Below are positions 53,872-64,000 of a stretch of DNA of 64,000 nucleotides, in pieces. This DNA comes from Aliidiomarina taiwanensis (GTDB taxonomy: Bacteria; Pseudomonadota; Gammaproteobacteria; Enterobacterales; Alteromonadaceae), in contig NZ_PIPQ01000001.1 in the NCBI RefSeq assembly GCF_003987015.1, positions 620,001 to 684,000 of the forward strand, read 5' to 3'. Position 1 is the first letter of the stretch. The number at the start of each line of letters is the position of its first letter. The translations under genes and the position numbers were made by a program. Below the pieces are notes generated by a model. The model worked only from the letters and a program-made list of their open reading frames with translations. It had not been told where the DNA came from and made no database searches.

Positions 53872-56800
53872 CTATGGCGAAAGCACCTGCGCGAGCACCA
53901 CTAAGGGGTGTTGTGGCTTGGCTTTTTCAGGGGTAAAACGTTCCGACTGACAGCGACAAGAAAACCCGGTTGCTAAGGGAACGCTCCCTTCTTGCTGTAG
54001 GGCGTGCTTCCAGTTTAAGTTGAATATATCAGCACTTAACTCTTTTTGTTCCACTTCATGGCCAAAGCTGCCCGCCATACCACAACAGCCCATGGCTGGC
54101 GTTTCTAGCTTCAGACCCAGCACATTAAAGATAGCACTCCAGGCCTGCTTGAGGTTTGGTAATGCCGTTTGTTCTGTACAGTGCGGTAGCAAGGTATAGT
54201 GGGCATTCGATGCCTGAGCCTGTAATTTCACCGGCATGTTGCGAATAATCCATTCATGAGCAAGATCAACGCGGAATTCGCCCCGCTGCTCACCCAGCAC
54301 TTCATGGTATTCGTCCCGGAAACATAAGGTTGTTGCAGCATCTAAACCAACTAGGCTGACGCCTTTGTTGTGTAATTCATTTAGTTGGTTCGCCATGCGC
54401 TGCGCTTGTTGACGAAACTGTGTGCGGAAGCCTTTCACATGCAGGCCTTTGCCGTTCGGCTTGAACGGCATCACCACAGGCGTTTTGCCACAGCGCTGGG
54501 CAACCTGTAAAAAGGCTTCTATGACTTCAGGCTCATAGCTGGAGGTAAACACGTCTTGCACCACAACCACATAGTCGCTGGCGTCAAAATACTCGGTTTG
54601 GGTCAGGTTATAAAAGTCGTCCCAACTGAGTAAGTGGGTCATTTTTTCCATGCGCTGCTGCAGGCTAGGCACGGCAAAGCTCGGCGTGTCTGTATACCCA
54701 AACAGCCGTGCTTGCAGCCACCGGCTCCATGGGTTTTGCGTCAGTGCGTTGGCCAGCCGCGGGGTTTTCGCAAGGCGCGGTAAGACTTGCTCTGCGTCAC
54801 GCACCAGGTAGTCTTTTAGTGGCCGTGCGTACCGACTAAAGTAATGCTGATAGAAGCGCGACTTATGGGTCGGTATATCCACGCTGACGGGGCACTGAGT
54901 GGCACATGCTTTACACGATAAGCAAGTGTCGAGGGCTGCGCGCACCTCATGGTTATAGTCTGTGCCGGCTCGCCAAGTATTCCATACTCGTTTCAGCCAA
55001 AAGCTGGGTTTAGCTTGCCCAAGGGTTTGCCCTTCCGTGTGGGTGAGACGTAACCATTCCCGCAATAAAGAGGCACGGCCTTTCGGCGAATAACGCCGGT
55101 CTTTCGTGGCGCGATAGGAAGGACACATAGGTGTTGTGGCGTCGTAATTAAAACAAAGCCCATTGCCATTGCAGTCCATCGCGCTTTGCCAGTCTTCACG
55201 CACCTCTAGGGGGATTTGCTTGTCGAACCAGCCCCGCTTACGGGCGTCTACCGACACCAATGCAGCGTCTGAATGAGCCGGCGTACATATTTTGCCAGGG
55301 TTCATTCGGTTCAGCGGGTCAAATACAGCTTTCAGTTGGCGCAACTGCATAAATAAGTGTTCACCAAAGAACTCCGGCCCATATTCAGACCGAAAGCCTT
55401 TGCCATGTTCGCCCCACATAAGGCCGCCATATTTCTCTGTGAGTGCCATCACTTGGTCGCTTACTCGGCGCACCAGTGCTTCGTCTTCGTCTTGGGTTAA
55501 GTCAAGCGCGGGTCGCACATGCAAAACGCCAGCGTCCACATGGCCAAACATGCCATATTGCAACTGCTCTGCATCCAGTAAGGCACGGAACTCTTCAATA
55601 AAGTCGGCTAAATGCTCTGGTGGTACCGCTGTGTCTTCCACAAAGGCAACGGGTTTTCGCCGACCTTTGGTAGCGCCCAGCAGCCCTACGGCTTTTTTCC
55701 GCATGGCATAAATACGCTGAATACTTGCCCCGTCGGCACACACTTGGTAGCCAATAACCCCACTTTCATTCGGGTCTAACCTGTCAAGGGTGGCGCATAA
55801 ACTTGCCACCTTGTCTTCTATATCGGCGGCTTCTGTGGCGGTAAACTCCACCATATTAATGCCGTCCATGCTGAAGCCTTCTACGTCCGTGAGCAGGTCT
55901 TTCACTTCGCTCCAAATCACGTCGTTGCGGGCTAAGTCAAATACCGTGGAGTCCACGGTTTCAACAGAGGTGGCACGGGCTTTTACTAAGGCAGGTGCAT
56001 GGCGTAACGCCGCCTGAAAGTTTTGATATTTTACATTCACCAACACCTTATGTTTGGGAATGGGGGTAATGTTCAACTTCGCTTCGGTCACAAAGGCCAA
56101 TGTACCTTCCGCCCCGGTGAGTAAGCGAGAAAGATCAATGGTGTCTGCTTCTTTGTCCCATGTATGCTTTAAGTCGTAGCCCGTTAAAAAGCGATTCAGC
56201 GGTGGAAACTTATCGTCGATGGTGGCGCGCTCGTCAACGCAGCTTTTTAATACTTGCTGATAAATAGCCCCTAAGGTGGAGTTTTCTTGAGCTATTTGCT
56301 CTGCCTGCGTGCGGGCTATAGGTGCCGTGTCGAGGGCTTCACCATTCGCTAAAAAGGCTCGTAAGCCAAGCACATGGTTGCTTGTTTTGCCGTACACCAA
56401 AGAGCCCTGCCCGGAAGCGTCGGTGCCTATCATGCCGCCAATAGTGGCACGGTTACTGGTGGAGGTGTCCGGTGCAAAAAAGTAGCCATGAGGCGCCAAG
56501 TATTCATTTAATGCGTCTTTGACTAAGCCGGCTTCTACCCGCACCCAACCTTCTTCTAGGTTGAGTTCGAGGATATTGGTTAAGTAGCGGCTAACATCCA
56601 CCACAATACCTGGCGTAAGCGACTGGCCATTGGTGCCAGTCCCCCCGCCTCGTGGCGAAAAAGTGATATGTTGGTGCTCTGCTTTGTTAGCGACCCGCAA
56701 TAGGCAGCGAACATCGTGGGAACTTTTCGGGTACACAACTGCTTGTGGCAGCTGCTGATAAATACTGTTGTCGGTTGCAGCAATCAGACGCCCCCCGTAG

Positions 56801-56910
56801 GAGGCGTCTATGTCGCCTATGAACCCTGCCTTACCTAATGCGTTTAAAAAGCGTTCGGTTTCATCCGCCACGCGAGATACATCTTGCAGCGTGGGTAACG
56901 CAGTGCTCAT
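53872..56910 (-). CDS. ydiJ: FAD/Fe-S D-2-hydroxyacid dehydrogenase, YdiJ-like
   Basis: A 1012-residue fusion protein. The N-terminal FAD_binding_4 domain (about 45-230) carries FSPRGGGTGTNGQSLTPG and TSTSNRATIGGMIGTDASG. The FAD-oxidase C-terminal domain follows to about 560. A GlpC-like Fe-S part holds Cys663, Cys666, Cys669 and Cys673 (CLSCKACATQCP), and a CCG domain at the end includes GCCGMAGSFG. E. coli YdiJ has the same size and layout and oxidises D-2-hydroxyglutarate. It probably passes electrons to the quinone pool. It lies 18 bases downstream of ppsA. Confidence 0.92.
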   Translation of the reverse strand: MSTALPTLQDVSRVADETERFLNALGKAGFIGDIDASYGGRLIAATDNSIYQQLPQAVVYPKSSHDVRCLLRVANKAEHQHITFSPRGGGTGTNGQSLTPGIVVDVSRYLTNILELNLEEGWVRVEAGLVKDALNEYLAPHGYFFAPDTSTSNRATIGGMIGTDASGQGSLVYGKTSNHVLGLRAFLANGEALDTAPIARTQAEQIAQENSTLGAIYQQVLKSCVDERATIDDKFPPLNRFLTGYDLKHTWDKEADTIDLSRLLTGAEGTLAFVTEAKLNITPIPKHKVLVNVKYQNFQAALRHAPALVKARATSVETVDSTVFDLARNDVIWSEVKDLLTDVEGFSMDGINMVEFTATEAADIEDKVASLCATLDRLDPNESGVIGYQVCADGASIQRIYAMRKKAVGLLGATKGRRKPVAFVEDTAVPPEHLADFIEEFRALLDAEQLQYGMFGHVDAGVLHVRPALDLTQDEDEALVRRVSDQVMALTEKYGGLMWGEHGKGFRSEYGPEFFGEHLFMQLRQLKAVFDPLNRMNPGKICTPAHSDAALVSVDARKRGWFDKQIPLEVREDWQSAMDCNGNGLCFNYDATTPMCPSYRATKDRRYSPKGRASLLREWLRLTHTEGQTLGQAKPSFWLKRVWNTWRAGTDYNHEVRAALDTCLSCKACATQCPVSVDIPTHKSRFYQHYFSRYARPLKDYLVRDAEQVLPRLAKTPRLANALTQNPWSRWLQARLFGYTDTPSFAVPSLQQRMEKMTHLLSWDDFYNLTQTEYFDASDYVVVVQDVFTSSYEPEVIEAFLQVAQRCGKTPVVMPFKPNGKGLHVKGFRTQFRQQAQRMANQLNELHNKGVSLVGLDAATTLCFRDEYHEVLGEQRGEFRVDLAHEWIIRNMPVKLQAQASNAHYTLLPHCTEQTALPNLKQAWSAIFNVLGLKLETPAMGCCGMAGSFGHEVEQKELSADIFNLNWKHALQQEGSVPLATGFSCRCQSERFTPEKAKPQHPLVVLAQVLSP

Positions 56911-56928
56911 GTTCTACTTCCTTTTCTG

Positions 56929-59304
56929 TTAAGTGTTCGACAGTTCTTGTGCGAGGTATTGCCAGGTGTCTACCACTGTGTCTGGGTTCAGTGACACCGA
57001 GTCAATGCCTTGTTCTACCAGCCAGTGGGCAAAGTCGGGGTGATCCGACGGCCCTTGGCCGCAAATTCCCACATACTTACCGCGCTTCTTGGCTGTTTGA
57101 ATGGCCATTGACAGCAAGGCTTTCACCGCTTCGTCACGCTCGTCAAACAGGTGCGCAATAACGCCTGAGTCACGGTCGAGGCCAAGCGTTAGCTGGGTTA
57201 AGTCGTTGGAGCCAATGGAGAAACCATCGAAAATGTCGAGGAATTGGTCTGCCAGTAACGCGTTAGACGGTAACTCACACATCATAATAACACGTAAGCC
57301 GTTTTCGCCTTGGCGTAAACCATGCTTAGCCAACACTTCAATAACCCCCCGCCCTTCTTCAAGCGTACGCACAAACGGGATCATTATTTCCACGTTGGTT
57401 AAGCCCATGTCGTTACGAACACGTTTAATAGCTTCACACTCAAGGGCAAAACATGGCTCGAACTCTTCCGACAAGTAACGGGAAGCACCACGGAAGCCCA
57501 GCATTGGGTTTTCTTCTTCTGGCTCGTACTGGTTACCACCGAGCAAGTTGGCGTATTCGTTCGACTTAAAGTCAGACATACGGACAATCACTCGCTCTGG
57601 CGCAAAAGACGCAGCCAAGGTGGAGATACCTTCCACTAAACGACGAATGTAGAACTCAATGGGGTCTGGGTAACCAACAATATGGTCACGAATAGCCGCC
57701 TGCATTTCGTCGGTTTGTGAGTCAAACTCGAGCAAGGCCCGTGGGTGCACGCCTATCATGCGGTTAATAATAAACTCAAGCCGCGCTAAACCAACCCCTT
57801 CATGAGGCAAGGTAGCAAAGTCAAAGGCACGGTCTGGGTTGCCCACGTTCATCATAATTTTTAACGGCAGGCTTGGCATGCTACCAATTTCTGTTTGGGT
57901 CACATCAAAGTTCAATGTGCCTTTGTAGATCATGCCGGTGTCGCCTTCAGCACAAGACACAGTGACATCAATACCGTCACTAATTTGCTCGGTGGCGTTA
58001 CCACAGCCAACCACCGCTGGAATGCCTAGTTCGCGCGCAATAATTGCGGCGTGACAGGTACGGCCCCCACGGTTAGTGACAATGGCAGACGCCCGCTTCA
58101 TAATAGGCTCCCAGTCGGGGTCTGTCATGTCCGTTACCAGTACGTCGCCTGGTTGCACTTGGTCCATGTCGTCAATGGAGTTCAGAACACGTGCCACGCC
58201 ACTGCCAATACGCTGACCAATGGCACGGCCAGAGGCCAGTACTTCCGAGGTTTCTTGCAAGGCAAAACGCTCAATGCTTTGCCCTTTTTCGTTTGAGCGC
58301 ACAGTTTCAGGACGGGCCTGTACTATGTAGAGTTTGCCGTCTTGACCGTCTTTCGCCCACTCAATGTCCATGGGGCGGCCATAATGCTGTTCAATAATAA
58401 CGGCTTGCTTGGCTAACTCGTGAATTTCTTCGTCAGACAAAGAAAACTGACGCTGACGCGCTTCGTCTACGTCTTGCACTTGCACTTGTTCACCGTGCTC
58501 TGTGCTGCCTGAGTAAACCATTTCAATTTTTTTGCTGCCCATGGTACGGCGCAAAATGGCTGGGCGGCTTGCTGCCAATGTTGGCTTATGCACAAAGAAC
58601 TCGTCCGGGTTAACCGCACCCTGCACCACCATTTCTCCTAACCCGTAGGAAGAGGTAATAAACACCACTTGGTCAAAGCCAGACTCGGTGTCAATGGAGA
58701 ACATCACACCGGCGGTGGCTAAGTCTGAACGCACCATACGTTGAATGCCCGCAGACAAGGCTACGCCTCTGTGGTCGTAACCCTGATGCACTCGGTAAGA
58801 AATAGCTCGGTCGTTAAATAAAGAAGCAAACACGTGTTTGGTTGCTTCCATCACAGCGTCGATACCCTGTACGTTCAAAAAGGTTTCTTGCTGACCAGCA
58901 AAGGAAGCGTCTGGCATATCTTCTGCGGTGGCGGAGCTACGGACGGCGAAACTAACATCGCTTTGGCCGGCACTCAGGGTGTCGTAGGCTTGGCGTATTG
59001 CTTCTTCGAATTCGGGTTGGAACGGAGTTTCAATAATCCACTCGCGAATTTGCTTACCTGCTACGGCAAGTGCTTTGACGTCGTTCACATCCAATGTGTC
59101 GAGTAATGCATAGATCTTATCGTTTAAGCCGCTTTGCTCAAGAAAGCTGTTGAATGCTTCCGAGGTTGTTGCAAAGCCACCTGGCACAGTAACGCCTGCA
59201 CCGGCTAAGTTACTGATCATTTCTCCGAGGGAGGCGTTTTTACCCCCAACTCGGCTTACATCACCCATTCCTAAATCTTGATACCAAAGTACAAAGTCTT
59301 GCAC
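56929..59304 (-). CDS. ppsA: Phosphoenolpyruvate synthase
   Basis: A 791-residue enzyme with an N-terminal ATP-grasp domain ([38 protein letters not shown]), a phosphohistidine domain with His418 in [14 protein letters not shown], and a C-terminal PEP/pyruvate barrel ([31 protein letters not shown]). It converts pyruvate, ATP and water to PEP, AMP and phosphate. The open frame starts at 59355, but GTG at 59304 has AAGGAAAAGACC upstream and matches the E. coli N-terminus (792 residues), so I prefer it. It is divergent from ppsR, its regulator. Confidence 0.97.
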   Translation of the reverse strand: MQDFVLWYQDLGMGDVSRVGGKNASLGEMISNLAGAGVTVPGGFATTSEAFNSFLEQSGLNDKIYALLDTLDVNDVKALAVAGKQIREWIIETPFQPEFEEAIRQAYDTLSAGQSDVSFAVRSSATAEDMPDASFAGQQETFLNVQGIDAVMEATKHVFASLFNDRAISYRVHQGYDHRGVALSAGIQRMVRSDLATAGVMFSIDTESGFDQVVFITSSYGLGEMVVQGAVNPDEFFVHKPTLAASRPAILRRTMGSKKIEMVYSGSTEHGEQVQVQDVDEARQRQFSLSDEEIHELAKQAVIIEQHYGRPMDIEWAKDGQDGKLYIVQARPETVRSNEKGQSIERFALQETSEVLASGRAIGQRIGSGVARVLNSIDDMDQVQPGDVLVTDMTDPDWEPIMKRASAIVTNRGGRTCHAAIIARELGIPAVVGCGNATEQISDGIDVTVSCAEGDTGMIYKGTLNFDVTQTEIGSMPSLPLKIMMNVGNPDRAFDFATLPHEGVGLARLEFIINRMIGVHPRALLEFDSQTDEMQAAIRDHIVGYPDPIEFYIRRLVEGISTLAASFAPERVIVRMSDFKSNEYANLLGGNQYEPEEENPMLGFRGASRYLSEEFEPCFALECEAIKRVRNDMGLTNVEIMIPFVRTLEEGRGVIEVLAKHGLRQGENGLRVIMMCELPSNALLADQFLDIFDGFSIGSNDLTQLTLGLDRDSGVIAHLFDERDEAVKALLSMAIQTAKKRGKYVGICGQGPSDHPDFAHWLVEQGIDSVSLNPDTVVDTWQYLAQELSNT

Positions 59305-59425
59305 GGTCTTTTCCTTGTTATCTGCGCATAAATGCTGGAGCGTTTGAAGGTGCAATCATTTTACACATTCCACAGCAAAAGGTTAACATGAATGTCCACT
59401 TGTATACTCGAGATAAACAACTTTT

Positions 59426-60232
59426 ATGCGTACAGCCTTTTATATATCCGACGGAACAGCATTAACCTCAGAAACATTTGGTCACGCCATCCTTTCTTTA
59501 TTCCCCGTAGAGGTGAAACACCGCACCCTTTCGTTTATCGACGACGAAAATAAAGCCCGCTTAGCCGTTGAAGAAATAAATGCTGAGTTTGCAGCTCAAG
59601 GGGAAAAGCCCCTTATTTTTCACACCATTATAGACCCGATGATTAAAAACATAGTGACCAGTAGCCAAGCCGTTGCTTTCGACTTCTTGGACCATTATGT
59701 GGCACCAGTGCAGGCTGAACTGGGTGTTGAGCCTCAACCAAGAACCAATAGAACCCACGGTATTCACCAAGACTATTCCTTTCGGATTGACGCCGTTGAC
59801 TACACCCTCGCTAACGACGACGGAGTGACAACCAAAAACTATCCTGAAGCCGACATTATTTTGGTGGGAGCCTCACGCACGGGGAAAACTCCAACCTGTC
59901 TGTACTTGGCCCTGCAGTATGGCGTAAAAGCCGCAAATTACCCGCTCACGGAAGAGGACATGGCGGACTTGTCATTGCCGAGTGACTTGAAAATGCACCG
60001 CCATAAGTTATTTGGTTTAACCATAGACGCCACGCGACTCCAACAAATACGCGACAACCGCATGGCAAATAGCCGGTATGCGTCAACGGAGCAGTGCGAA
60101 AAAGAAGTAGAGCATATAGAAAGCATGTATCGGCGGGAGGCTATTCCCTATTTAAACTCAACCCATGCTTCGGTTGAAGAAATAGCAGCCAAAATTATGG
60201 CCATTACAAAATTAAAGCGCTACCGGTATTAG
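59426..60232 (+). CDS. ppsR: PEP synthase regulatory protein PpsR
   Basis: A 268-residue bifunctional kinase/pyrophosphorylase. The P-loop GASRTGKT is at 148-155. The enzyme phosphorylates and inactivates PpsA on a Thr using ADP, and reverses this with phosphate. Divergent from ppsA with 121 bases between the chosen starts, mirroring E. coli. Its last codons form the left arm of its terminator. Confidence 0.97.
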   Translation: MRTAFYISDGTALTSETFGHAILSLFPVEVKHRTLSFIDDENKARLAVEEINAEFAAQGEKPLIFHTIIDPMIKNIVTSSQAVAFDFLDHYVAPVQAELGVEPQPRTNRTHGIHQDYSFRIDAVDYTLANDDGVTTKNYPEADIILVGASRTGKTPTCLYLALQYGVKAANYPLTEEDMADLSLPSDLKMHRHKLFGLTIDATRLQQIRDNRMANSRYASTEQCEKEVEHIESMYRREAIPYLNSTHASVEEIAAKIMAITKLKRYRY

Positions 60233-60242
60233 GTAGCGCTTT
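60214..60242 (+). terminator. Terminator overlapping the ppsR stop codon
   Basis: AAAGCGCTACC (60214-60224) lies inside the last codons of ppsR and pairs perfectly with GGTAGCGCTTT (60232-60242). The stop codon TAG falls in the loop and right arm. Only three T bases follow directly, so efficiency is uncertain. Confidence 0.65.
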
Positions 60243-60280
60243 CAGAAAGGTGTCCGCTCAGAAATTTAGCTTAGGACCCT

Positions 60281-61075
60281 TTAGTTTACTTTGTTGGTGC
60301 TCTCGAAAATTTTATCTGCAGAGGCTGCAACAAAGCCTGTATACAAGCCACCTTCGGGTAACTCGTAGCGGCGTGCAAACTCGTAAAAGCAGCTTGGAAT
60401 TTTAGCCGTGCGGTCACTAAACTGCACATCCACTTCGTCGGCCATGGTGGACGACTGCTCTAAGAATACCTCTGGCGAGCCTTTAATTTCGCCGCCTGAC
60501 GTGTTCAATGTAAAGCCCGCTTCTTTTAGCAGCTGGTTTACATGTTCAAGCGTGGCAAAGTCATTTAGCTCATTCACGTTCACAGTGAAGTGGTTGGCAC
60601 AAAAACCAAAGGTGCTTAACCACGCGGCGTACTCGCTTTCTTGCAGCAAGCTTTCGTAGCGTGAATAGTCAATGTCCCAGTGCGTTCCCGAGAACATAAA
60701 CTCAGGCTGTTTTACGTCTTCTGGGTTAATTTGCGCCACAATGGAATGCACAAACTCTTGCAGTTCAGGACTGAACTTTTCAACCAACAACTCACTTAAA
60801 AATATTTTGGGTAGGTTCGGGTTTTCATGTTCAAAATGCTTAGCGCGTAACTTTTTCTCTTCAAAGTGGTAGTCGCCGTTGGCAAAGTACCCCATACCCT
60901 CAAACAGCTTCGCTAAAGACTCTAAGCCAATCGGCTCGATGTTGAAAGTACGAAAAGCCACGTGGTCGTTGATAATTTCATTACCCTGGCCAAGAACTTG
61001 GTGCACTTTCGCCGCAGACGGTGTGCGGGAAATGTAGTCTTGCCACAGTAACTCAAAAAACTGATCTGCTTGCAT
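60281..61075 (-). CDS. DUF1338 family oxygenase (2-oxoadipate dioxygenase-like)
   Basis: A 264-residue member of the DUF1338/YdcJ-HglS family, shorter than the roughly 450-residue HglS type. Candidate iron ligands are the His of INDHVAFRTF (about 38), the His of FCANHFTVNV and a Glu in SCFYEFARRYELPEGG. HglS converts 2-oxoadipate to 2-hydroxyglutarate with O2, in lysine breakdown. If activity is similar here, its product would be a substrate of the YdiJ-type dehydrogenase encoded 3.4 kb away; this is inference. It follows class II DAHP synthase by 16 bases. Confidence 0.82.
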   Translation of the reverse strand: MQADQFFELLWQDYISRTPSAAKVHQVLGQGNEIINDHVAFRTFNIEPIGLESLAKLFEGMGYFANGDYHFEEKKLRAKHFEHENPNLPKIFLSELLVEKFSPELQEFVHSIVAQINPEDVKQPEFMFSGTHWDIDYSRYESLLQESEYAAWLSTFGFCANHFTVNVNELNDFATLEHVNQLLKEAGFTLNTSGGEIKGSPEVFLEQSSTMADEVDVQFSDRTAKIPSCFYEFARRYELPEGGLYTGFVAASADKIFESTNKVN

Positions 61076-61091
61076 TATGTTCTACTGCTCC

Positions 61092-62468
61092 TTAAACGTT
61101 GGTTTGTCCTTGGCGTGCATTCGCCAACGACTTCGAAACTAAAAACGCCAGCTCTAAAACCTGGTCGGCATTTAACCTAGGGTCGCACTGGCTTTTGTAG
61201 CGTTGTACAAGGTCCGACTCGGAAATGGCATAAGCTCCGCCTGTGCACTCGGTGACGTCCTCACCGGTCATTTCCAAATGAATTCCACCCGCATACGAGC
61301 CTTCCGCTTGATGAATTGCAAAGAATTGCTCGAGTTCACGCACAATGGCGTTAAAGTTACGGGTTTTGTACCCATTTCCTGTTTTTACTGTGTTGCCGTG
61401 CATCGGGTCGCTCGACCAAATAACATGGCGCCCTTCCGCTTCCACTTTCCGAATCAGCTTGGGCAAATGCTCCGCCAGGTTGTCTGCGCCCATGCGAGTA
61501 ATAAAGGTTAAGCGGCCCGGCTTGTTGTCTGGGTTCAGGGTGTCCATTAAGGCCATAACGTCGTCTGGCTGTGTGCTTGGCCCCAGCTTGACCCCAATGG
61601 GGTTATTGAGCCCGCGGAAAAACTCCACGTGGGCATGGTCTAACTGACGGGTACGCTCACCAATCCAAAGCATATGCGCCGAACAGTTATAGGGAAGCCC
61701 CGTTAAGGTGTCGATACGCGTTAACGCTTCTTCATAAGGCAACAGTAAGGCCTCGTGAGACGTGAACAGCTCGGTTTCATGAATCGTCGGGTGGGTTTCT
61801 GAAGTAATCCCAATCACTTGCATAAAACGCAACGACTCTTCGAGCTTGCTGGCAAGCTCCAGGTACTTGTCCTTCAAGGGGTTTGCTTCCACAAAGCTCA
61901 TATTCCACTTATGCACTTTATGTAAGTCAGCCAAGCCCCCTTGCGCAAATGCACGCAATAAGTTTAAACACGCCGCAGAGTGATGATACGCAGTGATCAT
62001 GCGGTTCGGATCAGGTACCCGTGCTTCTGCCGTAAATTCAGCGCCATTAATAATGTCGCCTCGGTAGCTGGGTAGGCTCATATCGCCTATGGTTTCCAAG
62101 TCGCTTGAACGAGGCTTGGCATACTGGCCGGCCATGCGGGCTACCTTGGTGACAGGGCATGAGCCTGCAAAGGTCAGTACAATGGCCATTTGCAAAATAA
62201 CTTTGAAGGTGTCGCGTATTTTGGGTGCGGTAAAGTCTTGGAATGACTCTGCACAGTCGCCCCCTTGCAGTAAAAAGCCTTGCCCCTGACAGACCTGCGC
62301 GAGGTTGGCTTCTAAGCTACGAATCTCCTCGGCAAACACCAGCGGTGGAAACGACTTTAGTTGGGCTTCAACTGCGGCTAGTTGGGCTTTATCAAGATAA
62401 TCAGGTTGCTGTTGGGCTGGAAAATCACGCCAGCTACTTGTACTCCATGCTGGGTTATTTGAGGACAT
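61092..62468 (-). CDS. Class II 3-deoxy-7-phosphoheptulonate (DAHP) synthase
   Basis: A 458-residue class II (plant-type) DAHP synthase. The metal-site Cys is in [11 protein letters not shown], and [31 protein letters not shown]-like ([13 protein letters not shown]) and [18 protein letters not shown] are family motifs. It condenses PEP with erythrose 4-phosphate to begin the shikimate pathway. No chorismate mutase domain is fused. Closeness to ppsA, which supplies PEP, is notable; E. coli carries aroH at the equivalent place. It is probably cotranscribed with the DUF1338 gene. Confidence 0.96.
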   Translation of the reverse strand: MSSNNPAWSTSSWRDFPAQQQPDYLDKAQLAAVEAQLKSFPPLVFAEEIRSLEANLAQVCQGQGFLLQGGDCAESFQDFTAPKIRDTFKVILQMAIVLTFAGSCPVTKVARMAGQYAKPRSSDLETIGDMSLPSYRGDIINGAEFTAEARVPDPNRMITAYHHSAACLNLLRAFAQGGLADLHKVHKWNMSFVEANPLKDKYLELASKLEESLRFMQVIGITSETHPTIHETELFTSHEALLLPYEEALTRIDTLTGLPYNCSAHMLWIGERTRQLDHAHVEFFRGLNNPIGVKLGPSTQPDDVMALMDTLNPDNKPGRLTFITRMGADNLAEHLPKLIRKVEAEGRHVIWSSDPMHGNTVKTGNGYKTRNFNAIVRELEQFFAIHQAEGSYAGGIHLEMTGEDVTECTGGAYAISESDLVQRYKSQCDPRLNADQVLELAFLVSKSLANARQGQTNV

Positions 62469-62570
62469 CTTATACCTTTATACGAACATCTGAGAAAAGC
62501 ACCTACCGAGTGGTGCAAAAGAGTACAAATAGTATCGGCTGGCTTATATAAACGCAACCGCTACAGGCGA

Positions 62571-63209
62571 CTATCGGGGCCTTGGTACGGACTTTATCGG
62601 TCCTAAGCTGCCATATTCTCCAGCGCCGAGTCGGCTCAATGGATTTATGGCTTCTGCAGACACCTGAATGCGGGTTCTTTGCTGCCCTTGTTTGTCTGTA
62701 AACTCAATACGCTCGGCGCAATGGTCCGCAATATAAATACACTCTACTTCTCCAAATACGAGGGTTTGCGAAGAGCCAGGTAACTGATACGTGCTATGTC
62801 GCTTACAGCCGTAAGCAACAGGTGCCTCGGCTAACCGCGGCAAGGGGAACCCCTCAAAAGGTACTGTGGGCATATCAATGTTCGCAAGTTCCGACTCGGT
62901 TGCTGGCAGCGTGCGCGATGTTTCTGTCACAGCTTCCGCTTGTTCAGCACTGGCAATATGCACGACAAAGTATGGTGAAGCTTGAATATTGGCCGCTGTG
63001 TCCTTGAGCTCCCCTGGTGACTTTTCATCCACAGAGAACATCAGCAGCGGCGGTTTACTTGAAACCGCCGTGAAGTAAGAGAATGGCGCTAGGTTCAAGT
63101 GCCCCTGTGTATGCTGAGAAAGCACCCAAGCAATGGGTCGGGGTACCAAGGTTTGGGTCATGGTATGGTACACCTGGTTCTTGCTCATACTGGCCAGTTC
63201 AATAATCAT
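62571..63209 (-). CDS. Flavin reductase-like FMN-binding split-barrel protein
   Basis: A 212-residue protein of the flavin reductase-like (DIM6/NTAB) family: [41 protein letters not shown] is the FMN-binding core, and [19 protein letters not shown] follows. Such proteins bind FMN; many are oxidoreductases of unknown substrate, some supply reduced flavin. The start ATG overlaps the htpX stop by four bases and has AAGGACG upstream, so translation is coupled to htpX. Confidence 0.9.
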   Translation of the reverse strand: MIIELASMSKNQVYHTMTQTLVPRPIAWVLSQHTQGHLNLAPFSYFTAVSSKPPLLMFSVDEKSPGELKDTAANIQASPYFVVHIASAEQAEAVTETSRTLPATESELANIDMPTVPFEGFPLPRLAEAPVAYGCKRHSTYQLPGSSQTLVFGEVECIYIADHCAERIEFTDKQGQQRTRIQVSAEAINPLSRLGAGEYGSLGPIKSVPRPR

Positions 63210-64000
63210 GAAAAGCGTCCTTGTTGCAGCGCCATAATGCGCTTTTCCAAAGGTGGGTGGGTTAAAAATAATTCACTGACTTGCTTCTTGCCACCTCGAA
63301 TACCAAAGGCTGCTAATGAGCCTTCTAGCTCCGACTCGTCCATACGCCCTTGCCCTAACCGTTGTAGGGCCGCGATCATTTTATTGGCTCCTACTAAGCG
63401 TGCAGCGCCGGCGTCGGCACGGTATTCGCGCTGACGGGAAAAATACATAACAATTATGCTGGCCAAGAAGCCAAACAAAATTTCAAAGGCCATGACCAAG
63501 CCAAAGTACAGAAAACCACCCTGCCCATGCTCTTCGTCTTGGTTGCTGCGCATCATGTTGTTTACTGCCCCAGCAATAATACGGGCTAAGAAAATAACAA
63601 AGGTGTTTACCACCCCTTGAATTAACGTCAAGGTAACCATGTCGCCATTGGCCACGTGGCTTACTTCATGGGCTAATACGGCTTCCACTTCGTCTCGGGT
63701 CATGGAGCGTAACAGTCCTGTAGACACAGCAACCAGCGAGTTGTCGCGGCTGGGGCCTGTGGCAAAGGCGTTGGGCTCGGGCGAGTTATAAATAGCCACT
63801 TCCGGCATTTTAATACCGGCCTGCTGCGCTTGGCGTGCCACAGTGTTCAATAGCCAGTGCTCTACTTCATTTTGCGGCTGGGTAATTACCTGCGCACCGG
63901 TTGAGCGCTTGGCCATCCACTTAGAAATAGCTAGGGAAAGAAATGAGCCACCAAAACCAAACACAGCAGCAAATAACAATAAGCCGGAGGTACTTCCAAA
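63206..64000 (-). CDS. htpX: M48 zinc protease HtpX (N-terminus beyond the window)
   Basis: 265 codons are readable; the reading frame continues past the window edge ([20 protein letters not shown] at the cut), so the true start and first helix are missing. The zinc site is HEVSH, with the third ligand Glu in [11 protein letters not shown]. The AFATG and [11 protein letters not shown] segments are HtpX-specific. Two to three further membrane helices are seen. HtpX degrades misfolded inner-membrane proteins, overlapping FtsH in role. Confidence 0.95.
   Translation of the reverse strand, partial: FGSTSGLLLFAAVFGFGGSFLSLAISKWMAKRSTGAQVITQPQNEVEHWLLNTVARQAQQAGIKMPEVAIYNSPEPNAFATGPSRDNSLVAVSTGLLRSMTRDEVEAVLAHEVSHVANGDMVTLTLIQGVVNTFVIFLARIIAGAVNNMMRSNQDEEHGQGGFLYFGLVMAFEILFGFLASIIVMYFSRQREYRADAGAARLVGANKMIAALQRLGQGRMDESELEGSLAAFGIRGGKKQVSELFLTHPPLEKRIMALQQGRFS

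Overview
The window looks like a chromosomal segment of a marine or halophilic gammaproteobacterium of the order Alteromonadales, probably Idiomarinaceae (Idiomarina/Aliidiomarina-like). This is inference from protein resemblance and gene neighbourhoods (rmf-fabA-ycbZ, fnr-uspE, ydiJ-ppsA-ppsR, mnmA-hflD-purB-roxA, a cbb3 oxidase operon); no rRNA or species marker is present. Coding density is high, and both edges cut through genes (cardiolipin synthase on the left, HtpX on the right).

Layout. 0-9.4 kb: start of clsA; a YhaJ-like LysR regulator divergent from doxX and the glutathionyl-hydroquinone reductase gene yqjG; a membrane GGDEF-EAL protein; an MFS exporter; the Rho inhibitor rof; a TauE/SafE permease; a pirin; a second LysR regulator. 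9.4-14.3 kb: a very large surface S8 protease lipoprotein and a small secreted cysteine-containing protein. 14.3-18.4 kb: an accessory stretch with an unknown soluble/membrane gene pair, an attC-like hairpin, a decayed toxin fragment, a YqaE/Pmp3 protein, two type II toxin-antitoxin modules and hypothetical membrane proteins. I read it as a small integrase-less cluster of gene cassettes (inference). 18.5-20.7 kb: a methyltransferase, a His-rich periplasmic protein and a membrane-anchored XRE regulator, bracketed by an imperfect 42-bp direct repeat and ending at an initiator tRNA.

20.8-36.2 kb: translation and envelope housekeeping (rlmKL, a thioredoxin-fold protein, uup, a DUF3466 protein, rmf, fabA, a Lon-like protease, a MipA/OmpV porin, SPFH/NfeD membrane-quality proteins, a MaoC-like hydratase, a chemoreceptor). 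36.2-45.2 kb: the micro-aerobic respiration block, ccoNOQP followed by fixH-ccoI-ccoS-a copper/sulfite-type permease-fnr, then uspE. A well-placed FNR-type box lies before ccoN, so the regulator, oxidase and assembly factors are grouped together; ccoG is not in the group. 45.2-53.8 kb: Bax, a membrane protein, rluE, mnmA, hflD, purB, the ribosomal oxygenase roxA and an amino-acid dehydrogenase. 53.9-64 kb: the D-2-hydroxyacid dehydrogenase YdiJ, PEP synthase with its PpsR regulator, a DUF1338 oxygenase, class II DAHP synthase, a flavin reductase and HtpX. This last group joins gluconeogenic PEP supply to entry into the shikimate pathway.

The most unusual parts are the 14.3-18.4 kb cassette-like region and the direct repeats around 18.5-20.6 kb. 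No CRISPR array, transposase, integrase or phage gene was seen.
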